The notes under the pieces: model-generated
Seen by the model: the letters and a program-made list of their open reading frames with translations, nothing else
Told to the model about the DNA's origin: nothing
The model's database searches: none
In this document: positions 18,011-27,594 of the stretch, piece after piece
How the letters are laid out: every line of letters begins with the position of its first letter
Position numbering within the stretch: position 1 is the first letter of the stretch
DNA from: Diphasiastrum complanatum
Lineage: Eukaryota; Streptophyta; Lycopodiopsida; Lycopodiales; Lycopodiaceae
NCBI GenBank assembly: GCA_029204225.1
Contig: CM055092.1
Coordinates: 42,785,760-42,813,862 of the forward strand
Direction of reading: 5' to 3'
Length of the DNA stretch: 28,103 nucleotides
Translations under genes and position numbers: made by a program

Positions 18011-18885
18011 ACCTCCGTATCGGGTCAGCCGAACAGAGGATGAAGAAATAACTAGGCAGTTAACAGACTATCTTGGGAAAGGCCAAATTCAAACCAGTAG
18101 TTCACCATGGGCCTCATCAGTCCTATTGGTGAAAAAGAAGGAGGGGTCTATGCGTCTTTGCGTAGATTACAGAGCCCTCAATAAAGTCACAATTAAGAAT
18201 AAATACCCTATGCCTCGGGCAGACGAGTTGTTTGATCAACTCGACGGGGCTAAGTTTTTCAGTAAAATAGACCTCAGATCGGGATATCATCAAGTTCGTA
18301 TAAAATTGGAAGATGTCTCGAAAACAACTTTTAGGACTCGTCACGGTCATTATGAGTTTAAGGTGATGCCATTTTTGCTCACAAATGCTCCAGCTACCTT
18401 TATGACCTTGATGAACAGTGTCCTCAGACCATACTTGGGTAAATTTGTAGTCGTATTTTTAGATGACATCCTCGTTTACAGTAAAACGAGGAAGGAGCAT
18501 CTAAAACACCTCAGAAAGGTGTTTCGACTGCTCAGAAAGCATAAGCTCTATGCTAAACAATCCAAGTGTGAATTCTTCGTTGAAGAAGTAGCATATTTGG
18601 GTCACATTATCTCTTCAGATGGGATTAAGATGGATCCAAATAAGGTTAAAGCCATACTCAGTTGGCTGAGACCTCAAAATATTTTGGAACTTCAGATCTT
18701 TCTTGGTTTGTCGGGATATTACAGACGATTTGTCAAGGAATATGCTCAGATAGCAGTTTCTATGACAAATCTTCTTAAGGGGAAGGGAAAGGAGTTCATT
18801 TGGGAGTCCGCACAACAGGAGAGCTTTGATGCTCTCAAAACAGCCTTAGCTATAGCACCAGTTTTAAAAGTCGTCGACCCCCATT
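17991..18885 (+). pseudogene. Element B pol, segment 2: reverse transcriptase
   Basis: This RNA-dependent DNA polymerase domain lies in a frame shifted from segment 1. Order: [47 protein letters not shown] (first catalytic Asp), [15 protein letters not shown], then the FLDD catalytic box ([12 protein letters not shown], about 18448-18483), AYLGHIIS and [14 protein letters not shown]. All catalytic aspartates are present. One oddity is MPFLLTNAP, with Leu where a Gly is normal in the gypsy MPFGLTNAP box. The frame breaks again around 18865-18885, consistent with loss of one base, and the next segment returns to the frame of segment 1. Confidence 0.92.
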
Positions 18886-18886
18886 T

Positions 18887-20893
18887 GTGGTCGAAACAGA
18901 TGCTAGCGACTTTGCAGTAGGTGCTGTGCTAACTCAGGGTGGACGACCCGTTGCGTTCGAGAGTAAAAAACTCGAGCCAGCTCAGACTAGGTACAGTGCC
19001 TATGAAAAGGAACTCTTCTCTATAGTACATGCCCTTAAGACTTGGAGGCATTATTTGTATGGTGCCAACTTTGAGGTCCTGACAGACCATGAGAGTCTCA
19101 GATACCTTTGCAATCAACCTGAGCTTAGAGGTCGGAAAGCTCGTTGGGCAGAGTTGATGCAAGAGTTTGACATGTCTATCAGATATAGACGTGGAAAATT
19201 CAATACAGTAGCAGATGCCCTTAGCAGAATGCCTATGATAAACGAACTGAGTTTTACTCAGATTCGTAATGAGTTACTCGAGTCCTTGAGAGGGAAATGC
19301 CAGCATGATGCATTCTTCTCTACTATCTGGAACTCAGTCCAGAGCAGACAGTTACAGACTCCAGAACCAGTTCCCGGGCCTGGTGCCAGTTCATCCAAGA
19401 ATACGGCAGCTTCCGTTGAGGATGATGATGAGTCCGAGTATACGTCGTCAGATGACGTTGAGGATTCTGAGCCTGTATTACCCAAGCAAACCCCAGTGGT
19501 TGAGGGTCAGTTGACTCAAGGATTCAAATGGAAACAGTATTCCATTCAGGATGAGTACTTGCTCTATAGAGATAGAGTATGTGTCCCCAATTCAGAGGAT
19601 TATAGGCAGCAGGTCCTATATGAATGTCATGACAATCCTAGCGCGGGACACCCAGGCATACATAAGACCTATGAGCTTCTTCGTAGGCAATTTTTTTGGC
19701 CCAGTATGAAAAAGGACGTCCACCAGTATGTAACTAGTTGCCAGAAATGTCAAGTAAATAAAACAGAGCGTTTAAAGGCAGGAGGGTTGTTGCATCCCTT
19801 AGAAATACCAGCTGGTAAATGGGAGAGTATCTCCATGGATTTTATAGTAGGCCTGCCTAAAACCCAAAAGGGTAATGACGCTATATGGGTCACAGTTGAC
19901 CGTCTGACCAAAATGGCTCATTTTATTCCGACCAAAACAACCGTTAGAGCTCCAGAGTTAGCGAGGTTGTTTGTAGACGGGCTATTTAAATTGTACGGTC
20001 TACCTTCCGGCATAGTCAGCGACCGGGACAGTAAGTTTACTGGAAATTTTTGGAGGGCAGTATTCCATCATCTCCATACTAAACTTAATATGAGTACCAC
20101 CGACCATCCACAGACGGACGGTCAAACAGAAAGGGTAAATCAAGTGCTGGAGGATATGCTTCAAGCATACGTCAGCAAGAAGCAGACTTATTGGGAGGAG
20201 TATCTCTCGATATTAGAGTTTGCTTACAACAGTACCAAACATTCAACTACGGGATACAGCCCATTTATGCTGATGTACGGTTTTCAGCCACGCTCACCCA
20301 CAACTGTAGGGTTTAAACAAGAAAAAGTTGAAGCAGCCAGAAACTTTTTAGAGGACCTAAACCAGATGATAGAACATGCTAAGCGTAGCATTAGACAGTC
20401 CCAGGATCGAGCCAGGCATTATGCAGATCCACACAGACGGGATGTGCAGTTCTCCACTGGTGAGAAAGTCTACTTGAGAGTCCCAGTTGACTCTAAAACC
20501 CTCAAATCAGGAGTGTGTGCTAAGTTGTCTCCAAGGTATTGTGGTCCCTTTACCATCAGTAGGAGACTAGGCGAGGTCACCTATGAACTAGAACTCCCAC
20601 ACAGTAGTAAGGTTTTTCCAGTCTTTCATGTAAGTCAGTTACGAAAAGCCTTAACCAGATCAGACAATCTGGTAGGGGACAGTGTTCTAGTTCTCCCATT
20701 GGATCCTCAACAACCTCCACATGAACCAGAGGAGATTCTTGATAGTAGAGAGACGCAGACTCGTCATACTCTATACCGAGAATATCTGGTTAAGTGGAAT
20801 GATCAGCCTGTTGAGAATGCCACTTGGGAAAGAGGCAGCGTCCTTCGCAAGATTTTTCCAGACTTTGTCTTAGAGGACCAAGACGGTTCTTAA
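18887..20893 (+). pseudogene. Element B pol, segment 3: RNase H, integrase, chromodomain
   Basis: This is a 668-codon open segment. RNase H starts [13 protein letters not shown] (first catalytic Asp) and continues with YSAYEKELFSIVHALKTWRHY and LTDHESLRYL to DALSRMP. An acidic Ser/Glu/Asp linker follows (about residues 160-205). Integrase starts with an H-H-C-C zinc site (HPGIHKTYEL...CQKC), then SMDFIVGLP and SDRDSKFTG (catalytic Asps) and TDGQTERVNQ (catalytic Glu region). A GPFTISRRLG-type C-terminal domain and VFHVSQLRK come next. The last 40 residues contain YLVKWNDQPVENATWE and FPDFV, a chromodomain-like fold that defines chromoviruses. The segment stops 11 bases before the 3' LTR, inside the polypurine tract region. 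Nothing in it looks damaged. Confidence 0.95.
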
Positions 20894-20904
20894 GGGGGAG
20901 GGAG
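20891..20904 (+). other. Polypurine tract of element B
   Basis: TAAGGGGGAGGGAG directly precedes the 3' LTR. Its TAA is the pol stop codon. Confidence 0.93.
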
Positions 20905-21261
20905 TGTTACGAGCTCGTAACCAGTGCCGAACCCTAGAGAACACAGATAGGTCAGATACCACAGTCAGGGGGTGTCCAGCGTACATGACCAACAGGGCAA
21001 GACAGTGTGAGTAGTGTGCCCCAGCACGGTCCATAGCCATGGCGGGCCTAACACAGCCTAGGGACCCTGTCAGCAGGATAGGGCCCCAAGTTGGGTCCCG
21101 ACGTGCAGTCGGCCACGTCAGTGCCACGTGGCCGACACTTGGCAGTAGCATGCTACCAGTCCTCACACTGGGCTAGGAGGGGCTTACTCTATATCAGGGA
21201 GTAGGCAAGGTTGGGTGGATCAGTTAGTGTTTGCCCTATTGTGGTGTTAGGACCTATTACA
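20905..21261 (+). repeat. Element B 3' LTR (357 bp)
   Basis: This LTR matches the 5' LTR with about seven differences, four of them in the last 30 bases. It is followed directly by the second CTATT target duplication. Confidence 0.96.
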
Positions 21262-21266
21262 CTATT
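21262..21266. other. Target site duplication of element B, right copy (CTATT)
   Basis: This is identical to 14936-14940. Removing B and one copy restores a continuous end of element C pol. Confidence 0.93.
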
Positions 21267-22045
21267 TTGTTCATACCAACACCTAGCATGCTACGAAACT
21301 TTTCAAATTTTTCTCTACTAAGTGCCTTAGTAAAGATATCTGCTGCTTGATCGTTAGTATCACAGTACTCGAGCTGAATTTCTCCTCTTTGTATCTTGTC
21401 TCGTATGAAGTGCTGGTCCACCTCAATATGCTTCGTACGAGCATGGTACACAGGATTTTTGGCAAGCTGGATGCAACTCTGGCTATCACAATAAAGAATA
21501 GTAGGACCATCCTGTGGGATCTGCACCTGCCCAAGAAGTCTCCTAAGCCATATCGCCTTGCAGGTAGCTTTTGCCCTACCCTGTACTTAGCCTCTGTCGA
21601 TGATAAGCTAACAATGGGCTGTTTCTTGCTGCCCCGAGAAATGGCCCCAAAACCAAGGTTGAAAGTGTAACCTGTGGTCGACTTCTGATAATCCCTATCA
21701 CTTGCCCAATCCGAATCGGTAAAGCCTCCAAGCTGAAGCTTCCCGTCATCTGTGTACTCAATCCCATAGCAGGTTGTCCCTTTGACATACCTCAAAACCC
21801 TCTTAGCTGCTTTTGAATGGGCTTCAATTGGAGAACTCATGAACTGGCTTGCTACACCAACCGCATAGGAAATGTTTGGTCTCGTAGTGGTGAGATAAAT
21901 CAGGCTACCCACAAGCTGCCTATAAAGAGTCTCGTCCACAAAAGGAGTGCCATCATCTCTAGATGGCTTACTGCTAGTATCAATGGGCGTGGATACGGGT
22001 TTGCAATCCTACATGTTGAACTTGTTCAAGACTTCACATGCATAG
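21267..22045 (-). pseudogene. Element C RNase H region
   Basis: On -, frames carry GSLIYLTTTRPNISYAVGV, then AAKRVLRYVKGT and TDSDWASDRDYQKSTTGY (RNase H core with a catalytic Asp), SLSSTEAKY, LYCDSQSCIQLAKNP, HARTKHIEVDQHFIRD and DQAADIFTKAL. These are the standard copia RNase H blocks. At least one frameshift lies near 21560-21590, between SLSSTEAKY and the later blocks. The last codons of pol are cut by element B at 21262 and continue beyond it to the polypurine tract at 14931. Confidence 0.92.
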
Positions 22046-22350
22046 TTAGCTTGGGAAATAAACACACAGTCTTGCTTTTTCCAAACCTCCAAGCCAAGAC
22101 AATAGTGCCTGCTTCAAACCATATAAGGCCTTCTTAAGCCTACATACCATAGTTTCCTTGCCCTTAGCCTCAAAACCTTGTGGCTCATCCATGTAGACTT
22201 CTTCAGTCAACTGTCCATTGAGAAAAGCACTCTTCACGTCCATTTGATGGACCTCCCAACCAAAAAATGCAGCCCATGCTAAAACCAACCTGATAGACGT
22301 CATCTTAGCTACAGGTGCAAATGTCTCATCATAGTCCAAGCCCTCCTTCT
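22046..22350 (-). pseudogene. Element C reverse transcriptase, core deleted
   Basis: On -, DYDETFAPVAKMTSIRLVLA, VHQMDVKSAFLNG (first catalytic Asp) and KKALYGLKQA are clear copia RT blocks. The sequence then jumps, in another frame, to the block that normally lies well downstream (near 22000-22100). The segment with the YVDD catalytic motif is absent: no matching codons were found on - between 21900 and 22340. An in-frame TAG also lies at about 22350. The enzyme cannot be functional. Confidence 0.88.
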
Positions 22351-22534
22351 ATGCATAGCCTTTGGCAACCAGCCTTGCCTTATGCTATTCGATGCTCCCA
22401 TCAGATTTGTATTTGGTCTTGTAGATCCATTTACACCCAATAAGATGCTTTCCTTTTGGCGACTTCACCAAATCCCATGTATCATTCTTGAGAATGGTTG
22501 CATCGCATGTTGCCATACCTTCTCATCTACTGCC

Positions 22535-23132
22535 TCAATGAATGTATGGGGATCTTGTGAATCCAAAATAGTAGTCATAAGTGCATAGTTTGTCTTGCCT
22601 TTGAGACCTCCTAGCCCCTGGATTGCTGCTCTCTCCCTCATCCAATATCAAACCATCCTGCACAGTTTGCCAATACCACTTGGGAAACTTCTTCCTTGCA
22701 GTTGGTGATGAAGACGGTGAATAGGACTCAACAGCTTTGCCCCTTTCCTTCCGCTTCCTAGCCTCCTCGGATTCTTCCTCTTGATCACTCATATGATCAT
22801 CCTGAGGCTCCCCAATATATGGATGTGGATCATCAAGTATTGGCACAAATTCACTTGTACCCTCCATCTCATGTTCCTCCATAGGAGGTGTTTGATCTTC
22901 TTCAAAGATCACACCTCGACTTATGATCCTCTTCGTTGCTAGTAAGATCGTAAAGTCGGTAAGCCTTGCTTTCTTCACTGTATCCCAAGAAAATACACTT
23001 TGCTGATTTTGCATCCAGCTTCGTCCTGTTATCCTTGGGAATATGGGCATAGGCCGTACAACCAAACACTCTCAAAGCGCCCACCTTGGGCTTAATGCCG
23101 CTAAATGCCTCTTTTGGAGTCCTGCCTTCCAC
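22535..23132 (-). pseudogene. Element C integrase C-terminus and integrase-RT linker
   Basis: On -, GALRVFGCTAYAHIPKDNR and KCIFLGYSEESKAYRLYD are the conserved copia integrase tail. The frame changes near 22940. The linker then reads ISRGVIFEED, followed by an acidic, Lys/Arg-rich disordered stretch and a Ser/Pro-rich segment (about 22690-22740), normal for the region between copia integrase and RT. Confidence 0.88.
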
Positions 23133-23698
23133 ACAGCTTTAGTTGGACTTCTATTCAACAGAAACACCGCTGTGTGCAGTGCCTCGCCCCAAAAAGAGTT
23201 GGGCAACCCGTTTGCCTTGAGCATGCACCTTGCACACTCCACAATGGTTCGGTTCTTTCTCTCGGCTACGCCGTTTTGCTGAGGGGTATGAGCTGTAAGC
23301 TGCCTTTTGATCCCATTGGCCTTGCAGAATTCCACAAATTCTGTCTTAATGAACTTTCCACCACCATCTGACCTGAGCCTCTTTATCTTCTTTCCTGAAT
23401 GTTCTTCTACCAAAGCTTTGAAATGCTGAAAGTACTTGAATGCTTTAGATTTTTGCTTCAAGAAATAAATCCAAATCTTGCGTGAGAAGTCATCAATAGA
23501 GGTCATAAAGTAAAATGCCCCCCCTGCAGACTTGGTTTGGGTTGGCCCCCACAAATCTAAATGTACCAAGTCACGTATACCTGCTGCCCTAGTGGTGCTC
23601 TCCTTGGGAAACTTTTGTCTTTGCTGTTTTCCCATAGCGCAAGCCTCGCAAATTGAAGAGCTTGGCTTAATGACTGGAAGCCCCTCCAGCATATGATG
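23072..23698 (-). pseudogene. Element C integrase catalytic domain
   Basis: On -, CEACAMGKQQRQKFP (the Cys pair of the H-H-C-C zinc site) is followed by DLVHLDLWGPTQ (catalytic Asp), TSIDDFSRKIWIYFLK, RLRSDGGGKF (catalytic Asp) and NGVAERKNRTIVE (catalytic Glu). The open frame spans about 620 nt. It is separated from the upstream protease segment by an in-frame TAG at 23699-23701, between the His pair and Cys pair of the zinc site. Downstream it is frameshifted near 23100. Confidence 0.92.
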
Positions 23699-24337
23699 CT
23701 AGTTCAACACCTGCATGCTTTGGTAGCCAAGATGTCCATACCTCTCGTGCCACAACCTATCCATATCACTTCCTTTTGTTGTATAAGCATGCTGACTAGG
23801 GATAGAAGTGTACAACCTGTATAGATTATCTTCCTGCAATCCTTTGGCCACAACCTGCATATTATCACTCAAGTCCAACACATGACAAGAAGTAGCATCA
23901 AATTCTACTTTCATATTTTGTTGAGTGATAGCTCCTACTGAAAGAAGATTTTTAGCAAGTCCTATTACATATAAGACATTCTTAATGACTTTGACTTCTC
24001 CTGATGGAAGCTTTACAGGTACTGTGCCCTTTCCCTTGACCTTGTGTGTTGAGTTGTCACCTAGGCACACCTCTTGTCCATCACAAATCCCGACAAAGGT
24101 ATCAAACCAATCCCTATGAGGGGTCATGTGCTTTGAAGCACCTGAGTCAATGTACCAACCACCTGTTATAGCTTGTGAGGCCAATGCAACAGAAAATAAC
24201 TCAGCTTGCCTTATGTCACTCTGCTCCTCTCTTGCAACACTCTCAACAACATTTCCTCCTTGCTTCTTTGTGCCCTTCTTTTGCTCTAAAAGCTTCTTCT
24301 TGCACTCAAAAGCAAAGTGTCCATATAATAATTGCAA
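23699..24337 (-). pseudogene. Element C protease and pre-integrase domain
   Basis: On -, half a zinc knuckle (GHFAFEC) opens the frame. A Lys/Gln-rich linker follows, then the copia aspartic protease with WYIDSGASKHMT (D-S-G triplet present), LGDNSTHKVKGKGTV and NVLYVIGLAKNLLSVG. The gag-pre-integrase zinc block comes last, with LWHERYGHLGYQSMQ. It ends at a TAG at 23699-23701 in the same frame as the integrase that follows, so a point change could explain that stop. The missing first Cys pair of the knuckle indicates a small deletion near 24330. Confidence 0.92.
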
Positions 24338-24853
24338 TTCCCCTTCCTTCGAGGTGTGGAAGAAGTACTGGAGGAGGATTGTGCTTCTGACATCTGCAAG
24401 TTCTCCATTCCTTGCTCAATGTTTGTGGTGCTCCTTTGTTCTTGCCTTTTCCTTTCTTCTTGTCCTTGTCTGGATTTTGCTTCTTCTTAGAAGCAAAGGC
24501 ATGCTCCTGGAGATCTTCCCTCTTGGAGAGATTAACTCTCCTCATCTTCTCCTGTAACAAGAGACCATAGACCTCTTCATAATTGTGCCATGCATCTACA
24601 GGCCCTTTGCTGACCTGATTAGAGGAATCACATTATCCCTCACTGACATGTTGATGATCCTGTGTGCCTTTTCCCCTCTCTTGATATAGTCCTTGAGTTC
24701 AAGTTCAGATGCTGGAACAACCTCCTCACCTGTCACAAGCTTCCAACATTCTTTGTCTTCAAGAATGTTCTTGATCTTGAATTTCCAAATGCTAAAGTTA
24801 GTGCCATCAAGCCGGCTGGCTTCACTCAGCATGCTCTCTGCAAGACTAGACAT
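24338..24853 (-). pseudogene. Element C gag
   Basis: On -, the ATG at 24853 begins a copia gag with RLDGTNFSIWKFKIKNILED, the typical N-terminal block, then VIPLIRSAKG. A frameshift near 24600 moves the rest into another frame, which carries LLLQEKMRRVNLSKREDL and a Lys-rich KKKGKGKNKG segment leading to a damaged zinc knuckle near 24330. The leader from the primer-binding site (25267) to this ATG is about 410 nt. Confidence 0.88.
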
Positions 24854-25266
24854 AGCCGGATAGAAATAAAACACAAAAGGTAAACTAGGGTTTTCACCCA
24901 ACTAGGGTATTCAGCCACTTGCTCAATAACCCTCAGCTTCTGGATTTGAAACTATCCCCCTGTATGGCTGTCCTAGCCCTGGTCCAAGATCCACTCAAAA
25001 CTTTCACTGAAGTCCCCACTGTAGAAAGCTCCCTCCTACAGTCCTGGCCGTCCAAAAAGACTCAAATTTTTCTTCTCCCAAATTAGAAACTTTTTGGATC
25101 ACAGTACTCCCCTTGCCAACAGTACTCCAACCATGCAGATAGCATAGAGATCAGATGCCCCTACAGAAAGTGCGCCCTCCTCAAAGATAATCTGCTCTCT
25201 AGGAATGGCAGGAATTTGATCAAAAAAGAGGTCCAAGCTTTCACCACACCACAGGCAACATAAACT

Positions 25267-25278
25267 GCTCTGATACCA
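25267..25278 (-). other. Primer-binding site of element C (initiator tRNA-Met)
   Basis: GCTCTGATACCA on + is TGGTATCAGAGC on -. It abuts the 5' LTR directly. Confidence 0.93.
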
Positions 25279-25670
25279 TGACAAAATCCAAGGCCTAGCT
25301 ATGGGGTATCATAACAACATAGTAAGCACACTATGAAAGCTTGAAAAAACCAGCTATGGAGTAGAAGACAAAAGCAAGAGAGAGAGAACTTCAAAGCTCT
25401 CACAACTTGAATGATTATTCAAAGAGTAGTAGGGCGTGGAAACCCCTCCAAACTGAGGGCCACTTTTAGCATGTAATGTATAGAGGTGGTGTCTTGCTAA
25501 TTCTAGCTCTAGAACCCACATGGGTCCTCAACCTACTTGTTATTACTTGCCTAATTAGCACACGTGGGGTGATACTATGTACATAAATGTTTTACGCCCA
25601 TGTCTTATGCACAACTTACAACTTACAAGTATACAAGCCTTAAGGGGCAAAATAGGCATTTATTTCAACA
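25279..25670 (-). repeat. Element C 5' LTR (392 bp, - strand)
   Basis: The LTR starts TG and ends CA in + coordinates. It matches 14531-14921 with about 15 differences and is followed by the second ATATC. It holds a GAGAGAGAG tract near 25379-25387 and, on -, a TTGTATACTTG-like stretch that may relate to its promoter. Confidence 0.94.
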
Positions 25671-25675
25671 ATATC
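25671..25675. other. Target site duplication of element C, right copy (ATATC)
   Basis: This is identical to 14526-14530. It lies inside the reading frame of old element D, which resumes here. Confidence 0.9.
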
Positions 25676-26110
25676 CACACATGAGGTCAATAGTGAAGGC
25701 ACTGTTCCATCAAGCTTTCTACATAATAGGTTGAGATCATAAAAATTGTCCTTTATGTGCTTGGCTTAGCCAAGAATCTGCTATCAGTTCGAGTTATCAA
25801 CAAAAAAAACATGAAGGCTGAATTTGATGAGTGTTGATCTGTTTGGTGAAGAATAAGGACGACAATCACAAGATAGTAGCTAAGAGATTTTTGGAAGATG
25901 GCCTCTATAGGTTCTACACTGCCATTCCTTATCAACAAGCACTTTCAGCCAAGGATGGCAATCAAGGTAAGTGCAAAAGACAGTTATAGTGGATAAAACA
26001 AAATTTTTGGCTTGGATAGTGTAATATGAGATTTTATTACTAGCTTAGACTTGGGCCACAATATCTATCTACCAAGGATATTGAGAAATTGGACGAATGT
26101 AGACATTTGA
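25671..26110 (+). pseudogene. Element D, right part: decayed Ty1/copia protease end and pre-integrase domain
   Basis: This continues the D relic broken at 14530. STHEVNSEGTVP is followed, across frameshifts, by blocks parallel to element C: a LAKNLLSV-like stretch (about 25763-25795), NMKAEFDE (about 25808-25831), VVAKRFLEDGLYRFYT (about 25875-25920) and a pre-integrase remnant with LSTKDIEKL (about 26067-26093). Stops and frameshifts are frequent. Similarity fades before 26145. No integrase, RT or LTR of D was found in the window, so the rest is lost or unrecognisable. Confidence 0.72.
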
Positions 26111-26144
26111 AGATATCGGCGATCCCAAGATCGTTGGGAATATA

Positions 26145-26457
26145 AAGTTTGAGTGAACTTTTGCATAAATGTGACTGAGCTTTAAGAGTAAAATTTCTGG
26201 TTTATTGTTTAAAAACCACTTTCACGACCCATTATACATGAATGTGATTGTCTTGGGCCTAATGTTTTCAAAAAGGAACTGTGACTCTTCAGTTCAGAAT
26301 CATTAAGTTTGAGTGAGCTTTTGCATAAATGTGACTGTGGTTTAATTGTAAAATTTCTGGTTTATTGTTTCAAAAACACATTCGCGACTCCGTTATACAT
26401 GAATGTGATCGTCTTGGGCCTAATGTTTTCAAAAAGAAACTGTGATTCTTCAGTTCA
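26145..26457 (+). repeat. Two-copy direct duplication, 160-bp period
   Basis: 26145-26296 and 26305-26457 are similar throughout (about 15 mismatches by eye), starting AAGTTTGAGTGA and ending CTTCAGTTCA, with an 8-base spacer. No coding potential and no inverted ends were seen. The duplication may be a fragment of a longer unknown repeat. Confidence 0.92.
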
Positions 26458-27594
26458 CCTCTAGCCCAAATTTGCAGATATTAGTGCCTCAGACGTTAGA
26501 AGAGCCTCAATATTGATCATTAATTATGAGGACTGATCGCCAAATTATAGCTTAGGTAGCTCAAGTAGCTTAGTTTAGCATCTGTTAGCTTGCATAAATC
26601 AGTTTAGGATCATCGTACTCTTGTGTAGACCATTGATATTTCAATTTGTTGTGACTCTGGTTTATTTCTTAACGTATTTGCATCCTCCTCTCTATTGTGC
26701 ATCATGTGTGTGATGTTTTGTCTGTTACTTTCCCACATTCTGTACTGTATTTTGCTAATACTTTATGTAAGCCTTTTCTTTTGGGTTTTTGTTAACCTCA
26801 TATAAGCATTACTTGTCACCTTCTGGTCCAATTTTGTTTGATCATTTACATAATCTTGTTACATTCTGGATTGAACCAAGGACCATGTGGAATAGTACCA
26901 TTATTTTGTTGTAATTGTTCACGATTTCTGTTTGAAAACCTTCTTATCTGGCAATCTTTATTTGTAGAGACTCTCTTCCTAGCAGGATGATGGTCCAAAT
27001 CTAAGAAGAGAGAACCAAGCTTCAAATTGATCCAACATATTTAACTACACTGTTACCATTCCTCAAGGACTAAGTAAAGTGCTTTGAAAAGGCCATCATT
27101 GCAAAGCAACCGTAATCATATCGTAGGTCAACTTGTCAGGATAACTCTACCACATTGAGGAACTGAATTTGTTGCCTCTTTGAAGTATCTGTCAATGTTG
27201 AAGCCTGGCCTTTAGTCAAATAATTTGGACCTTGGCTAAGTCACTTAGTAAGTGTCATTTATGCCCCGAAGTCTTCCAATTGGATTTATCTGGACTCATC
27301 ACTATTATTGACTTTTAGGGGCAGCTATTTTTGAAAAAGAACATTATCGGACCTAAAAAATAGGGCGCATACTTCTAGCCCTTATAAGTGCAAACTTCAA
27401 GGTGATGTCCTTGGAGATTGTAAGTAGGCCTACAGGCCTCGTTTCTAGTCTCTAGCATAGCTCAGAGTAGGTGAGCACAGCTAGAGTTTTCAGCATGTTT
27501 GTGGAGATTGTTTCAGAGCTCATTATTAGATCAGGAGAACTATATATCTTTTCGTTTTCTCTACGTTCTGTGAGTTTTTTTAATTGTCATAACT
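26458..27594. other. AT-rich intron DNA, possibly including an LTR of element E
   Basis: No gene or recognisable domain was seen. The end of the stretch (to about 27590) should be the tail of an LTR if the primer-binding site at 27595 is real. Its start cannot be set without a second LTR copy. Confidence 0.4.

Larger units (their letters stand above)
14941..21261 (+). mobile_element. Element B: complete Ty3/gypsy chromovirus (6321 bp) nested in element C
   Basis: B has two near-identical LTRs (358 and 357 bp), target duplication CTATT, an initiator-Met primer-binding site (15300-15311) and a polypurine tract (20891-20904). The internal order is gag, protease, reverse transcriptase, RNase H, integrase, and a C-terminal chromodomain-like segment, which is the Ty3/gypsy order and marks it as a chromovirus. 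Chromodomains direct integration to marked chromatin in this group. The pol frame is broken at about 17984-17990 and 18865-18885, and gag and pol are in different frames, so this copy is probably non-autonomous now. It is the youngest layer of the nest. Confidence 0.97.
14531..25670 (-). mobile_element. Element C: Ty1/copia retrotransposon, split by element B
   Basis: This is a complete-ended copia element on - with LTRs at both ends, the duplication ATATC, a primer-binding site complementary to initiator tRNA-Met (25267-25278) and a polypurine tract. Without B and its duplication it measures about 4.8 kb, typical for the group. The gene order from the 5' LTR is gag, protease, integrase, reverse transcriptase, RNase H, which is the copia order. 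Coding is broken by frameshifts and stops and by loss of the reverse-transcriptase core. It inserted into old copia element D and was later hit by B only about 10 bp from its own polypurine tract. Confidence 0.95.
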
